A DNA stretch of 64,000 nt. Origin: an uncultured Aquimarina sp. Lineage in GTDB: Bacteria; Bacteroidota; Bacteroidia; Flavobacteriales; Flavobacteriaceae. The notes below the pieces were generated by a model, which was given only the letters and a program-made list of their open reading frames with translations, was not told where the DNA came from and did no database searches. Below, one piece after another: positions 1 through 8,710 of the stretch. The position numbers and the translations under genes are program-made. Within the stretch, counting starts at the first letter, position 1, and the number at the start of each line of letters is the position of its first letter. The DNA lies in NCBI GenBank assembly GCA_947492105.1, contig CANLMN010000002.1, positions 181,940 to 245,939 of the forward strand. Reading direction: 5' to 3'.

Positions 1-609
1 TATGAACCTTCAAGCAATGCAAAAAGCACTATCAAATCTACCGAATACCTTTATACTAATACTAAGGTTGTAGGAGTCAAAGTTGTTTCTACAGTAAACG
101 AAGAAGAAATTACAGACCTCATATTATCAAATGAACGCCCTGAAGAATCTATAGCATTACCTGAACTCCACACAACATTCACGGGACGATTTGCTATCAT
201 AAGAACTAAGATGAGTAAAGCTATGGATCAAACAGAGGTGTCTTTATACATAGGAGATGGACAGCAACTTGTATTTAATGGAAGAACTCTCGATGCAGAT
301 CAAGGAAAAGCGTACTTGGAATATCGTTTGGATACCCAAGTCTTATCTGTTCCAGAACACTCTGACAAGAATGATTTTGTAACTCTATATCCAAACCCTA
401 CCACTGACAAATTAGAAATACGTCTACCCAGACAAGCAGAGCAGTTCCAAATAACACTGCACTCTATCTATGGACAATTAGTACAGTCAGAAATAGTCTC
501 AGCAACTAATGGAAAAGTACATCTAGACCTAAGCCATCATGCCAATGGCATCTATTTTGTAAAATTAAATCTTGACAAACCCATTTTTCTAAAATTAGTT
601 AAAGAGTAG
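1..609 (+). CDS. secreted protein with type IX sorting tail (5' truncated by window)
   Basis: The frame is open from base 1 to the TAG at 607-609, so only the C-terminal part is in the window. The last ~75 residues look like a type IX secretion (Por) type A sorting domain: a linker, then YPNPTTDKLEI, a beta-rich stretch with YGQLVQSE, and NGIYFVKL near the end, finishing in KLVKE. Family knowledge: such tails direct export across the outer membrane and are removed at the surface. The visible upstream 120 residues show no domain I recognise, so the function of the passenger is unknown. An intrinsic terminator follows at 646-683. Confidence 0.85.
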   Translation, partial: YEPSSNAKSTIKSTEYLYTNTKVVGVKVVSTVNEEEITDLILSNERPEESIALPELHTTFTGRFAIIRTKMSKAMDQTEVSLYIGDGQQLVFNGRTLDADQGKAYLEYRLDTQVLSVPEHSDKNDFVTLYPNPTTDKLEIRLPRQAEQFQITLHSIYGQLVQSEIVSATNGKVHLDLSHHANGIYFVKLNLDKPIFLKLVKE

Positions 610-645
610 GTAAAAAAAGAACTTACACTCTTATTCTATCTTCAT

Positions 646-683
646 AAACAATCCTAGGAAGTCTATCTTTCTGAGGATTGTTT
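646..683 (+). terminator. intrinsic-type terminator after the T9SS protein
   Basis: Ten-base arms AAACAATCCT (646-655) and AGGATTGTTT (674-683) pair perfectly around a partly paired loop. It lies 37 bases after the stop of the sorting-tail protein. There is no long T tract beyond the TTT of the stem. Confidence 0.6.
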
Positions 684-712
684 ACATCTATGTATTGCTA
701 TCTCTTTATATC

Positions 713-795
713 ACTTTTAGGTATCTAAATTCATTTTAGAGACGCTGTTGTTTTTTTTAAATAACACACCATGAAGTCATTACATAACCTCTCGG
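713..795. repeat. degenerate copy of palindromic repeat family A
   Basis: Recognisable family A order survives in degraded form: TTTAGGTATCTAAATTC, then GACGCTGTTG plus a T run, then ACACACCATGAAG in place of ACACCGTGATG, then a remnant of the centre (TTACATAACC). It is followed about 100 bases later by a family C copy. Confidence 0.35.
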
Positions 796-893
796 TGTGG
801 ATTAGATGAATAAAGAACTTGGGGGCAAAAAAACATTACACACCTATTATTGGTACTGCTCCTCCACTAGAATTTTATGATCTATCCAATGTT

Positions 894-1056
894 ATATCAT
901 TTATCCTTTGAATATACTGGGATAAAATTTTCTTTTTTTGCCTCAGCTTCAGCATAAAAACAATCCATAACTACGGCTATGCTTGATGTTTCTGCTGAAG
1001 CTCAAATAAAAAAATCTTAATTTTTCTTTCCGGTAAATTCAAACAACAAATGGTAT
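894..1056. repeat. palindromic repeat family C, copy C1
   Basis: About 163 bp imperfect palindrome. The left arm carries TCCTTTGAATATACTGGG and the right arm its counterpart CCGGTAAATTCAAACAAC; the element ends in TGGTAT. The centre reads CATAACTACGGCTATGCTT, the reverse complement of the core shared with families A and B. C3 (38441-38603) matches it nearly base for base. Confidence 0.8.
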
Positions 1057-1292
1057 TAAACTCCCTTTACAAAATGATCTTTTGTACCGGACTCAAGGTG
1101 CTATTCGTATAAGAAACACGACAATGCCACACATATACTTGTTTTCCAATATCATACCATTTTCTCACATAACACAAAACTTAGTTTCATGAAATATTTA
1201 ACCACACTCATCAATTTTCTTAAAAAAAACAGTAACATTTCCCCGAGTTTCGACACTTATAGTTAAACAGAAACTTAATTAATTTTTAGATT

Positions 1293-1910
1293 ATGATTAA
1301 AAAAATCATTTATCTCCTCATTATCATTTCGTTATATAGCTGCGCTTCTAGCTATGAAATGATCAACCCAGAAACACTAGCATATAGTTCTGTCGACAAT
1401 CAAAATGGCATAAAACTAGAATACAAATATGATGTATTAGAAAAAAAATATGGAAAAAAAGAAAAGAGAAAATCTACTAAAGTGGTCGCTGTAAAAATTT
1501 CTAATACCACAGCAAATGATTTGACCCTTGGTAAAAATCTCTTTATTCAGAATGGTACTGGTGATAAAATCACTCTACTAGAAAACCCACAAATATTTGG
1601 GCCGTTAAAACAAAATGTTCCTGTTTATCTTTTGTATATGCTTTTAACTCCAATGACACTTAATAAAACCACCACAGATACCAACACTGGCGTCCAAGAA
1701 ATGGAAACTATTTTTCCACTAGGCTTTATTGTTGGGCCTGGTATAACTGCCCTTAATATGATTACTGCTAGTAGTTCCAATAAAAAATTCAAAACCGAAC
1801 TCACGGAGAAAAATTTGATTGGAAAAACCATTAAAGCAGGAGAAACTGTATCAGGCCTTATTGGTCTTCAATCAGACACATTCACCAACTTATCTATTTT
1901 GACAGAATAA
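1293..1910 (+). CDS. hypothetical lipoprotein
   Basis: 205-residue protein starting MIKKIIYLLIIISLYSCASS. This is a clear SPII signal with lipobox LYSC, so it should be lipidated and anchored in the envelope. After a short lysine-rich segment (residues ~48-65) the body contains a beta-type stretch (VVAVKISNTTANDLTLGKN), two hydrophobic segments (~110-125 and ~145-160) and a GLIGLQS stretch near the C-terminus. I recognise no named domain. The start is fixed by the signal peptide, with A-rich sequence before the ATG. It stands alone between a family C repeat and an internally deleted family A repeat. Confidence 0.8.
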   Translation: MIKKIIYLLIIISLYSCASSYEMINPETLAYSSVDNQNGIKLEYKYDVLEKKYGKKEKRKSTKVVAVKISNTTANDLTLGKNLFIQNGTGDKITLLENPQIFGPLKQNVPVYLLYMLLTPMTLNKTTTDTNTGVQEMETIFPLGFIVGPGITALNMITASSSNKKFKTELTEKNLIGKTIKAGETVSGLIGLQSDTFTNLSILTE

Positions 1911-1931
1911 TTACATCTATCTTATAGAACT

Positions 1932-2028
1932 AATCAATTTAGATATATAAATTCGTATTAATGATACTGTTATTTTTTATATAAAAAATAACAAGGCGAT
2001 ATACGACATTACAGAGCTAATTCGGTAT
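1932..2028. repeat. internally deleted family A repeat, copy A1
   Basis: The left end (CAATTTAGATATATAAATTCG, ending in GATACTGTT plus a T run) and the right end (ACAAGGCGATATACGACATT then GCTAATTCGGTAT) of family A are present. The central ~60 bases with the ACACCGTGATG and GCATAGCC core are missing, leaving about 97 bp instead of about 160. Confidence 0.65.
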
Positions 2029-2286
2029 AAACTATAGCGTTTAGAGAATCAAAGCATCCCTAATATTGGCATATAGCAGTCGGATACATTTCAAAAAACG
2101 GATGATTTCCTGCATGAATTTGAAAACAATCAATAATTACCGCATCTTTGTGACTTAATTTTAGGAGCAAAAAAATAACATTTTATGGCTATATTATTTA
2201 ATAACTCACATATAACAGGATGCTGTAGAGCTGTTTTTGGATCAAGATTTAGATAGATGAACCATATTAATGACATAGAAGTACGA

Positions 2287-2313
2287 GCGTCCAAGAAATT
2301 GGACGCTTTTTTT
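2287..2313 (+). terminator. strong intrinsic terminator without an intact upstream gene
   Basis: GCGTCCAA-GAAA-TTGGACGC followed by seven T: a perfect 8-bp stem with a tetraloop. No intact reading frame precedes it between 2030 and 2286, so it marks a lost gene or an unannotated small RNA. Confidence 0.75.
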
Positions 2314-2486
2314 ATGGAATTTATTGTCATCAATCAAGTACTAAACAAAATGATCTTTGAAGCGTAATTTTCAGCAATACAACCCATTACAAAAAGTAAT
2401 ACATCCGCACTAAAAACGGACAGGGTATCCCTAACCCAAAATCAAAATTAACTACCTGGTTATCAGTAAAATAATTGAAAAAACAA

Positions 2487-2517
2487 TTGTATAATCAAAA
2501 AACAGTTTACATCTTTG
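2487..2517 (+). promoter_or_regulatory. flavobacterial-type promoter
   Basis: TTG (2487-2489), 20-base spacer, CATCTTTG (2510-2517), one base off the TAnnTTTG -7 consensus. A purine-rich stretch and an ATG follow at 2574, but the frame there runs only 27 codons. Confidence 0.5.
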
Positions 2518-2573
2518 CACTGCAGTAAAACAATTGCAAAACAAAAAAATCATTAAATAATAACCGAAGTAAT

Positions 2574-2793
2574 ATGATTATAATAAAGACATATGCCCAT
2601 ACTACAAAAGGACAAGGTCTTTTTGTATGTTTGCTTCGAGACTTCACTCATAAATAAGTTTTCTTATCTATACCTAGAAGTCCGGAGCTCAAAGTTTCGG
2701 ATTTTTTGTTTGTACTCCACTTTTTCAGGTAGCGTACAGCGAATAGCATTCCTACTAGGTAGCTCCTTGTACTCAAAATTTCTGAAATCATAG
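2574..2793 (+). pseudogene. disrupted small gene, possibly RelE/HigB-like
   Basis: From the ATG at 2574 a 27-codon frame (MIIIKTYAHTTKGQGLFVC...) stops at 2655-2657. An overlapping frame (2593-2793) continues with LYLEVRSSKFRIFCLYS and ends FLKS. The second part loosely resembles the LYEIRV...RIFCFF core of phage-derived RelE/HigB-type toxins. The promoter just upstream and the frame switch fit a frameshifted gene. The toxin identity is a guess from a short motif; it may be unrelated. Confidence 0.22.
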
Positions 2794-3296
2794 AATACAA
2801 CACCAAACACCTTAAAAAAAATCATTTAATGCAATTAAATTCTCATTAATTCGAAAGAAATTAAGCAGTAAAGGTCTAATGAAAATGAGGTCTTCCAAAA
2901 AACAATAATATACATGTGACTTGGGGTCAAATTCATGATCATGAAAATCATCCTGATTTTTCGTTATCAACCGAAAATGACATAAAACCTAATCATCAGC
3001 TCTCTTTTAAAATTCATAGCAGGGCGCTACACATGAAAAAAGTACCGAAACATAGCCAAATGTGAATTATTTTTTAGAACAAAAATCAACATGAGTTAAC
3101 TATTAAAAAAAACCTCTAAATCAAAACGACAAGAATTAAAATAACAGGTCAAAAAACGATAAAAAAAACAACTATGGAACTAATACTAGTAGGCAGCTGC
3201 TACCTAAAAAGAAAATCTGCAGTACAAGAATTCTGCGGTGATTAGGAAGAAGCCTTTGTAGCCTTATATTATGAAAAAAATTATTGTGTAGCAGAT

Positions 3297-3419
3297 ATAC
3301 CAAATTTGTTCTATAATGTTGCATATCGACTTGTTCTTTTCTCATCTAAATGCCTTGTTTATATATTCCATAGCTAAGGCTACGGAATAGCATCACGATG
3401 TTTTTTACATAAAAAATAT
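3297..3419. repeat. palindromic repeat family A, copy A2
   Basis: Starts ATACCAAATTTG, contains GCATATCGACTTGTTC, ATGCCTTG, the core ATAGCTAAGGCTA and ATCACGATG, then degrades after TTTTTTACAT, so the far arm is truncated relative to the full copy A5. Orientation is opposite to A7. Confidence 0.7.
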
Positions 3420-3798
3420 CTTCAATTAGTCCAAGAAGAAAAAAACTCTGTTCTAACGATAGCTATTTTTAAGTCATAGAGGAAGAAGAAAATCGTATCA
3501 AAAAGGAAATTAAAATTGCTAAAAAAACAAGGAACTATCGCACAAGACAAAAAAGCAAATACTGCTACCCTAGTAAACATATAGGGCGGAACGATTCATG
3601 GCTTTTTATTGGGAGAAATGTTAAAAATTTCTTAAATTTAAAAAACGAAATATGACTAAAAACAAAGTACACATACCACTAGAATTAGCATATCACATAT
3701 GTGATATGCGATGGATTACTAAAACACTCCTGAGAATATAAGATGCCCTCGGATTTATGGAATCATGCAGATGAGTTCCTTAAAAACACACCTAGCTA

Positions 3799-3824
3799 GC
3801 ATCCATCAAAATGGATGCTTTTTT
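3799..3824 (+). terminator. strong intrinsic terminator without an intact upstream gene
   Basis: GCATCCAT-CAAA-ATGGATGC followed by six T, a perfect 8-bp stem. No intact gene precedes it. It closely mirrors the terminator at 2287-2313 in design. Confidence 0.75.
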
Positions 3825-4455
3825 AATTCTACCTTTTTAGTATATCGAGTTTATCCCATTTAAAAAATAATTATCATGATGCATGAGAATTTCGCAGACA
3901 CAAATAAAGTCTCGAAACGATACAAAAAAGAGTTTCAAAAAAAAGAAAAAAAACACGAAAAAACGTAACATTCTAGATTCACGTAACACTAATATTAAAG
4001 AAGGACATACAATGTCATTATGAAGTAATTCAAAACAACTACCAGTTTTTCAAAATGATACGACAATCATTCTGTATACTCTAAATAAAAACGAACCGAT
4101 TTACAGAGTGGTAATGTAGTCATTAGACAAGACGTACTATTTTTTAAAATTTGTAGACTCTAATTAACAACCAAAAGAAAAAAAGATGAAGTATAACCAT
4201 TTTTACACAAAAAATCAGGAAATAAAAAAACACCTGTTGTCCAAAACATTTGGAAGTATTCTTGGAATGGATTTCTACACTACGGTTGTTAATCCTCTTC
4301 GAGAATGGCTGCCCAAAAATATAGGCACCAACAAAGGTTTATTTATGAGCAAAAGTTATCGCTGTAGTACGAGTACAATGTATTACCATTTGTGCTGCTA
4401 CTAAATTTGCTTTTTTGGCAAGCTTTGGTTTTAGTAATTACAGTAGTGTGATTAG

Positions 4456-4836
4456 CTAAAGACTAAATCGATTAACATAACAACAATACAAGTTGTCCTA
4501 TTTGGCACAACACTCCTCGCTATACCTTATAGTCAAGGAAAAATGCCTCCTTAGTTTACAGCTTTTATAGCGCAACAATTTCAGCACAATGAATTTGTAG
4601 TTGCCTACTGTTATAGAATTAGTGACATGCTATTTTCTGCTACTGTCTTTATCCATGACACTACAGTTATAGTGCATTTGTACACATGCGACCTTAACGC
4701 TAACGAAAAAGAAAATCTTAAAAAAACTGATCCAAAAAATCTTGACTACAGTTCGCCGCTACCCAAAAAGGGAAAGTTTGAGTGTTGTGACTGTATAAGA
4801 TTTCACTTTCCCAAAACAGATCAGAAAACACCCTAG
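4456..4836 (+). pseudogene. signal-peptide protein broken by an in-frame TAG
   Basis: One frame reads through 4456-4836 apart from a single TAG at 4552-4554. The part before it looks like a cleavable signal (QVVLFGTTLLAIPYSQGK). The part after it reads FTAFIAQQFQHNEFVV and ends with a Cys-containing tail (KFECCDCIRF). No ATG is seen at the 5' end, so start loss plus a nonsense mutation is the simplest reading. Only the downstream piece (4627-4836) has an ATG. Product unknown. Confidence 0.35.
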
Positions 4837-4842
4837 GTACTC

Positions 4843-4859
4843 TGTATGTGCAACATACA
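4843..4859. promoter_or_regulatory. perfect inverted repeat upstream of module 1
   Basis: TGTATGT-GCA-ACATACA: 7-bp arms around a 3-base centre, 60 bases before the small lipoprotein gene. Size and symmetry suit a dimeric regulator. No T tract follows, so it is less likely a terminator. The equivalent position in module 2 has a different palindrome. Confidence 0.35.
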
Positions 4860-4919
4860 ATTCTGGGACTGGATACCTATGGCATATTCCCAACATACTA
4901 ACTCAAAAATTTTACACAT

Positions 4920-5093
4920 ATGAAAACTTTAAAATATACTATACTAGCATTCCTCTTAGGTATCAACTTTGTTTCTTGTACTCCCGATGACATCGGAATA
5001 GAAGATGAAACTTTGGAGGTTTTAGAAACTTTGGAAATGAAAGCTAAAAAACGATTTGTCCGAGATAAAAACTTGAATAATACAGATAAATAA
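4920..5093 (+). CDS. tiny acidic lipoprotein of signalling module 1
   Basis: 57 residues: MKTLKYTILAFLLGINFVSC gives an SPII signal with lipobox FVSC. The remaining ~38 residues start TPDDIGIEDETLEVLETLE (acidic) and end basic. The paralogous module at 11 kb has a matching gene (11065-11226) with SCTTDNITDIQNDEIETL, so SCT-D-I...ETL is shared. The next gene, a TPR histidine kinase, starts 25 bases later, and a hairpin covers that start. Inference: a membrane-tethered or released peptide that acts with the kinase's periplasmic TPR domain, as ligand or accessory lipoprotein. No family name known to me. Confidence 0.7.
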   Translation: MKTLKYTILAFLLGINFVSCTPDDIGIEDETLEVLETLEMKAKKRFVRDKNLNNTDK

Positions 5094-5112
5094 AAATCAT
5101 TTTCAGTACTTT

Positions 5113-5146
5113 TAAGGGATGAAACACTATATAGTTGCATCCCTTA
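5113..5146 (+). promoter_or_regulatory. hairpin enclosing the kinase RBS and start codon (module 1)
   Basis: TAAGGGATG (5113-5121) pairs perfectly with CATCCCTTA (5138-5146). The arm contains both the AAGGG ribosome-binding sequence and the ATG of the kinase (5119-5121). Seven T follow (5147-5153), so it also has the shape of an intrinsic terminator. The same arrangement recurs at 11268-11297. Likely lowers kinase expression relative to the lipoprotein or couples the two. Confidence 0.6.
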
Positions 5147-7104
5147 TTTTTTTGTGCATATCTATATTAATAGTATCCAATTCATGCAATTGGCGAGTAC
5201 AAAAAAACAATACCACTTTTAAAAATAAGGAGGTTTTAAAAAAAATAGATTCTTTAAACACTTTTTACAGTTTTGCCGACAACGAATCAAATGAAAATGA
5301 TAAAAAATTACAAGCTCTTGATAAGTTTTTAAATGGGTGTTTCCAATTAAAAAGTGATTCTTTACAATACAAAGGGCTGATTTTGCAAACAAAACTCCTT
5401 AATCAATATGGATTTACAGAGAAAGCTATTGAAAAATCTTTTAAGTTACTAGAATTAGCTAGAAAAAATAATGACAGTATCCACATAGGTCGAGCTTACT
5501 TCAAACTAGGTCTTTACAATAAGATAATAGAAAATCATCTTGAAGCTTTTGAATACTATAACCAATCATTTAAAATTTGTAGGAATATAAAAGACAGCAT
5601 AAGAGCAGGAAAATGCCTTATGGATATGTCAAATATTCAAAGATCGTTAGGAGATTATAATGCCAGTAAAACAACCGCTACTGATGGTTTAAAATATCTA
5701 GAAAATTCCGATGAATACCTGACAATCATACCACTATACCAAAGTATTTCAATTATTTACAAAGAATTAGGAGATGGCAACGAAGCACTTTTATGGAATA
5801 ATAAAATCATGAGACTCCTCGAAGACTCTATTATTAAAAGGCAAATTGGTCTCCATAATGTTCCTTTATTCCTAAATACTAGGGCTAATATTTTTGCAAA
5901 ACAAAAAAAATATGATGAAGGCATCAATATTTTAGAATCGTTAATAGCAGACAAGGAGGCAATAAAAAACCTCGAAGATTATTCGATATTCCTAAACAAT
6001 CTAGCTTATATTAAATTCTTACAAAATCCAAAAAATAAAGAAATTGAAAAAATGTTACTCAAGGGTCTTAAAATAAGATTGGAAGAAAAAGATAATCTCG
6101 GAGTTTACACCAGTAGTCTAAATTTAGCAAAATATTATCAAGTCCATAACCTCGAAAAAGCAAAAAAACATGCAAGAAATGCTTATCAAATCATTAAAGA
6201 TGTTAACGATTACGAGGCGCAATTAGAAGCACTCACTCTCCTTACAGAATTACAGCCTAATTCTCTAGAGCATCATCAATATTTCAAAGAGGCTAGTCTT
6301 AAACTCATGGAATTACGAAAAAAAACTCGAGAAATCTATGCACCTACACGGTTTGAAAATGAAAGCCTCCTGAAAGAAAATGAGAAGAAAAGCCTAAAAA
6401 TCGCCGCAGTGCGTAACCAGAATACGATCTACTTATTAGGTATGCTACTCTTGTTTTTTGGTATCGGTTTTGTTATTTATTTCTTCAAACAACAAACAAA
6501 ACAACTCAACCAACAAAACAAAATTATTCAGTTCCAAGCAAGTTATGATACAGAAACACGGATTGCCAAACGATTACACGATGAGCTAGGTAATGATATC
6601 TTCCAAGTCATGCTACAATACCAAAATGATCCTCATGATCCACATATCTCCAAAAAACTAAATGCTGCCTATAGCAGAGCAAGAGATATCTCTAGAGAAA
6701 ATAATGAGTTCGAAACGGACGAAACCTATCCAGAAGAATTACGCAATATGCTCCAGAATTACACTGGCAACAAAGTACAGCTTATTGTTAGAGGATTGGA
6801 TAAAATTGACTGGAACCCTTTGGAACAACCCATAAAAATTACGCTGTATCGTGTTTTGCAAGAATTAATGACAAATATGCAAAAACATAGCAACGCAAAT
6901 CTCGTAGTACTTGTCTTTTCTAGCACCGATAATCAATTACTAATCAAATACTCTGATAACGGTATCGGTATAACAAACGAAGGACTACACTCCAAAAATG
7001 GATTGCGAAATACAGAAAAGCGTATGGAAGCTATACGAGGAACACTTACTTTTGGTTCAGAAAAAGATCAGGGGTTCAAGGCTGAGCTACAAATCCCTAC
7101 CTAA
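5119..7104 (+). CDS. TPR-containing sensor histidine kinase (module 1)
   Basis: 661 residues. An N-terminal hydrophobic signal ends near Cys23 (SNSC, a weak lipobox). Residues ~60-420 are helical repeats of TPR type (AYFKLGLYNKI, AFEYYNQSFKIC, NNLAYIKF), followed by a transmembrane helix at ~437-456. The HisKA_3/DesK-NarX-type dimerisation box RIAKRLHDELGND gives phospho-acceptor His487. The HATPase_c domain has the N-box (Asn586 in ELMTNMQKH), the G1 box SDNGIG with Asp613 and the G2 region GLRNTEKRM. It should sense in the periplasm through the TPRs and phosphorylate the regulator encoded 12 bases downstream. The paralogue at 11272-13203 has the same architecture. Start chosen at the ATG because the signal peptide follows directly. 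Confidence 0.85.
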   Translation: MKHYIVASLIFLCISILIVSNSCNWRVQKNNTTFKNKEVLKKIDSLNTFYSFADNESNENDKKLQALDKFLNGCFQLKSDSLQYKGLILQTKLLNQYGFTEKAIEKSFKLLELARKNNDSIHIGRAYFKLGLYNKIIENHLEAFEYYNQSFKICRNIKDSIRAGKCLMDMSNIQRSLGDYNASKTTATDGLKYLENSDEYLTIIPLYQSISIIYKELGDGNEALLWNNKIMRLLEDSIIKRQIGLHNVPLFLNTRANIFAKQKKYDEGINILESLIADKEAIKNLEDYSIFLNNLAYIKFLQNPKNKEIEKMLLKGLKIRLEEKDNLGVYTSSLNLAKYYQVHNLEKAKKHARNAYQIIKDVNDYEAQLEALTLLTELQPNSLEHHQYFKEASLKLMELRKKTREIYAPTRFENESLLKENEKKSLKIAAVRNQNTIYLLGMLLLFFGIGFVIYFFKQQTKQLNQQNKIIQFQASYDTETRIAKRLHDELGNDIFQVMLQYQNDPHDPHISKKLNAAYSRARDISRENNEFETDETYPEELRNMLQNYTGNKVQLIVRGLDKIDWNPLEQPIKITLYRVLQELMTNMQKHSNANLVVLVFSSTDNQLLIKYSDNGIGITNEGLHSKNGLRNTEKRMEAIRGTLTFGSEKDQGFKAELQIPT

Positions 7105-7116
7105 AAAGTTCGTCAA

Positions 7117-7785
7117 ATGTTTACAAAAGTATTGGTTGCAGAAGATTACGAAATTGCTAATCAAGGAATTATAAAAGTATTAACCGAGAAAATAGGAATC
7201 CAAAACATCCAAGAAGCAAAATATTGTGATGATGCCTATCTCAAATTCCGAAAAGCCTATAATGATGGACAATCATTTGAACTATTAATTACGGATTTAT
7301 CTTTTAGAAAGGATCACAACATTCAAACTCGAACTTCGGGTATCCAATTGCTCCAAGATATAAGAATTATAGATCCTCTGATCAAAGTGATTGTATATTC
7401 TCAAGAAGATAGAGTGGATAAAATCAACCAACTATTCCAAAAATATCAGATCAACGGCTATGTATGCAAAGGACAACGAGCTGTAAAGGAACTTGTTAAT
7501 TGTATTAGCGGCGTCTATCAAGGCGTCACTATTTTTCCTCCCGAGCTCACAGATAATCAAAGTGCAAATAACATGATACAGCTCGATGACTTGGATATGG
7601 TACTACTAGAAGAACTGGCTCTTGGTCTTACCAAAAAAGAAATCCGTGTTCGATTACAAGAACAATCAATAACTCCTAATAGCGAAAGCTATATCGATAA
7701 AAGAGTCAGTAAACTTTTTGATAATTTCAAAGCCAAAAACACGACACATTTGGTAGCCATTGTGAAAGATTTAGGTTTGCTTTAA
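7117..7785 (+). CDS. response regulator, receiver plus LuxR-like HTH (module 1)
   Basis: 222 residues. The receiver domain (~1-130) has the acidic pair E9-D10 in VLVAEDYEIANQG, phospho-acceptor Asp60 in LLITDLSF, and Lys118 in YVCKGQ. The C-terminal ~70 residues (LDDLDMVLLEELALGLTKKEI onward) resemble the helix-turn-helix half of LuxR/NarL regulators, but the scaffold is divergent and includes a long VSKLFDNFKAKNTTHLVAI tail. It sits 12 bases after its kinase, the same spacing as in the second module, so it is the cognate partner. It very probably regulates transcription; targets are unknown. Confidence 0.85.
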   Translation: MFTKVLVAEDYEIANQGIIKVLTEKIGIQNIQEAKYCDDAYLKFRKAYNDGQSFELLITDLSFRKDHNIQTRTSGIQLLQDIRIIDPLIKVIVYSQEDRVDKINQLFQKYQINGYVCKGQRAVKELVNCISGVYQGVTIFPPELTDNQSANNMIQLDDLDMVLLEELALGLTKKEIRVRLQEQSITPNSESYIDKRVSKLFDNFKAKNTTHLVAIVKDLGLL

Positions 7786-7964
7786 CATATTTTAAAATAC
7801 TTTAAATCAACTACTTAATACAAAAAAAGAAGAAAAAAGAAGTTCCGTACAGAAATCTGTATGGCTATAAACCGTAGGCAATATAAGTTTGTACCGTAAA
7901 ACAACATGAATGATAGCTAAGAATTTTCTTATCTAAATCATAGCAACACTACAAACACGTCACC

Positions 7965-8531
7965 ATGGTAAGTAAAGATCAAGTACTCATTGCTGGAATT
8001 ATTAAAGGAAATAAACAAATACTCACCCGTTTTCGCAGCGAAAACATCCAGTACATCCAAAATTATATACTTCGAAATTGTGGAAATATGGAAGATGTAG
8101 AGGATATTTTTCAGGATGCACTAGTTATCCTGTATCAAAAAATGCGTGCTGGTTTTTTGGACATACATGTCCCTATCAAAACATATTTTTATGGAATTTG
8201 CAAAAACCTATGGCTTAGCCGACTAAGAAAAAAAGAACAACTAATCATCAATGATGACAATCGCTTGGAAGAAAGTGTCACCAATGAAATACTAGAAGAC
8301 ATTGAAAAGCAAGAACGTCAAAAACTATACAGAAAACACTTCCAAAAACTAAGTGCTGACAACAAACAGTTATTAGGAATGTTCTTTGACGGAAAGTCTA
8401 TGAAAGAAATTTCAGAAGCTTTTGGATATTCCATAGGCTCTGCCCGGAAAAGAAAATTTGATGCCAAAGAAAAACTATTCAGAATGATCGAACAAGACCC
8501 ATTGTATCAAGAATTACGTCTTAGTAGCTAA
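7965..8531 (+). CDS. ECF-type RNA polymerase sigma factor
   Basis: 188 residues with the sigma-70 region 2 pattern (YIQNYILRNCGNMEDVEDIFQDALVILYQK) and region 4 (LSADNKQLLGMFFDGKSMKEISEAFGYSIGSARKRKF, an HTH). It should direct RNA polymerase to a specific promoter set. No anti-sigma gene follows; the next gene is a secreted EEP-fold enzyme. A possible -7 element TAAGTTTG lies at 7884-7891. It sits between the two TPR-kinase modules, so it may be a target or partner of the first one. Confidence 0.88.
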   Translation: MVSKDQVLIAGIIKGNKQILTRFRSENIQYIQNYILRNCGNMEDVEDIFQDALVILYQKMRAGFLDIHVPIKTYFYGICKNLWLSRLRKKEQLIINDDNRLEESVTNEILEDIEKQERQKLYRKHFQKLSADNKQLLGMFFDGKSMKEISEAFGYSIGSARKRKFDAKEKLFRMIEQDPLYQELRLSS

Positions 8532-8710
8532 CATATCGTGTACGGAAATTATGCGAGAGGATGATCCCATTTAGGGATTGAAGTCATCAAACGACAACCA
8601 CCCCTTTCTTTGATGAGATTCCCAAAAATATAGAGATGGTACGGAATTCCTCCATTCCTACAGCTCCTTTTTCTATATATTTGGAGACAATCTTCTCTAA
8701 AATAATGACT

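Larger units (their letters stand above)
2029..4842. other. gene-poor, apparently decayed stretch
   Basis: No intact protein gene is convincing in these 2.8 kb. What remains looks like debris: an orphan promoter (2487-2517), a short disrupted reading frame (2574-2793), a family A repeat (3297-3419), a family B end fragment (3855-3874, CCATTTAAAAAATAATTAT), two strong terminators with no intact gene ahead (2287-2313, 3799-3824), an open frame at 4186-4404 with no recognisable product, and a signal-peptide-like frame broken by a TAG (4456-4836). Inference: former small genes degraded after repeat insertion. Confidence 0.5.

Noticed and set aside
2574-2793. Firm call of a HigB/RelE toxin gene
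   Set aside because: Only about 17 residues resemble the toxin core and the frame is broken, so it is listed only as a low-confidence pseudogene.
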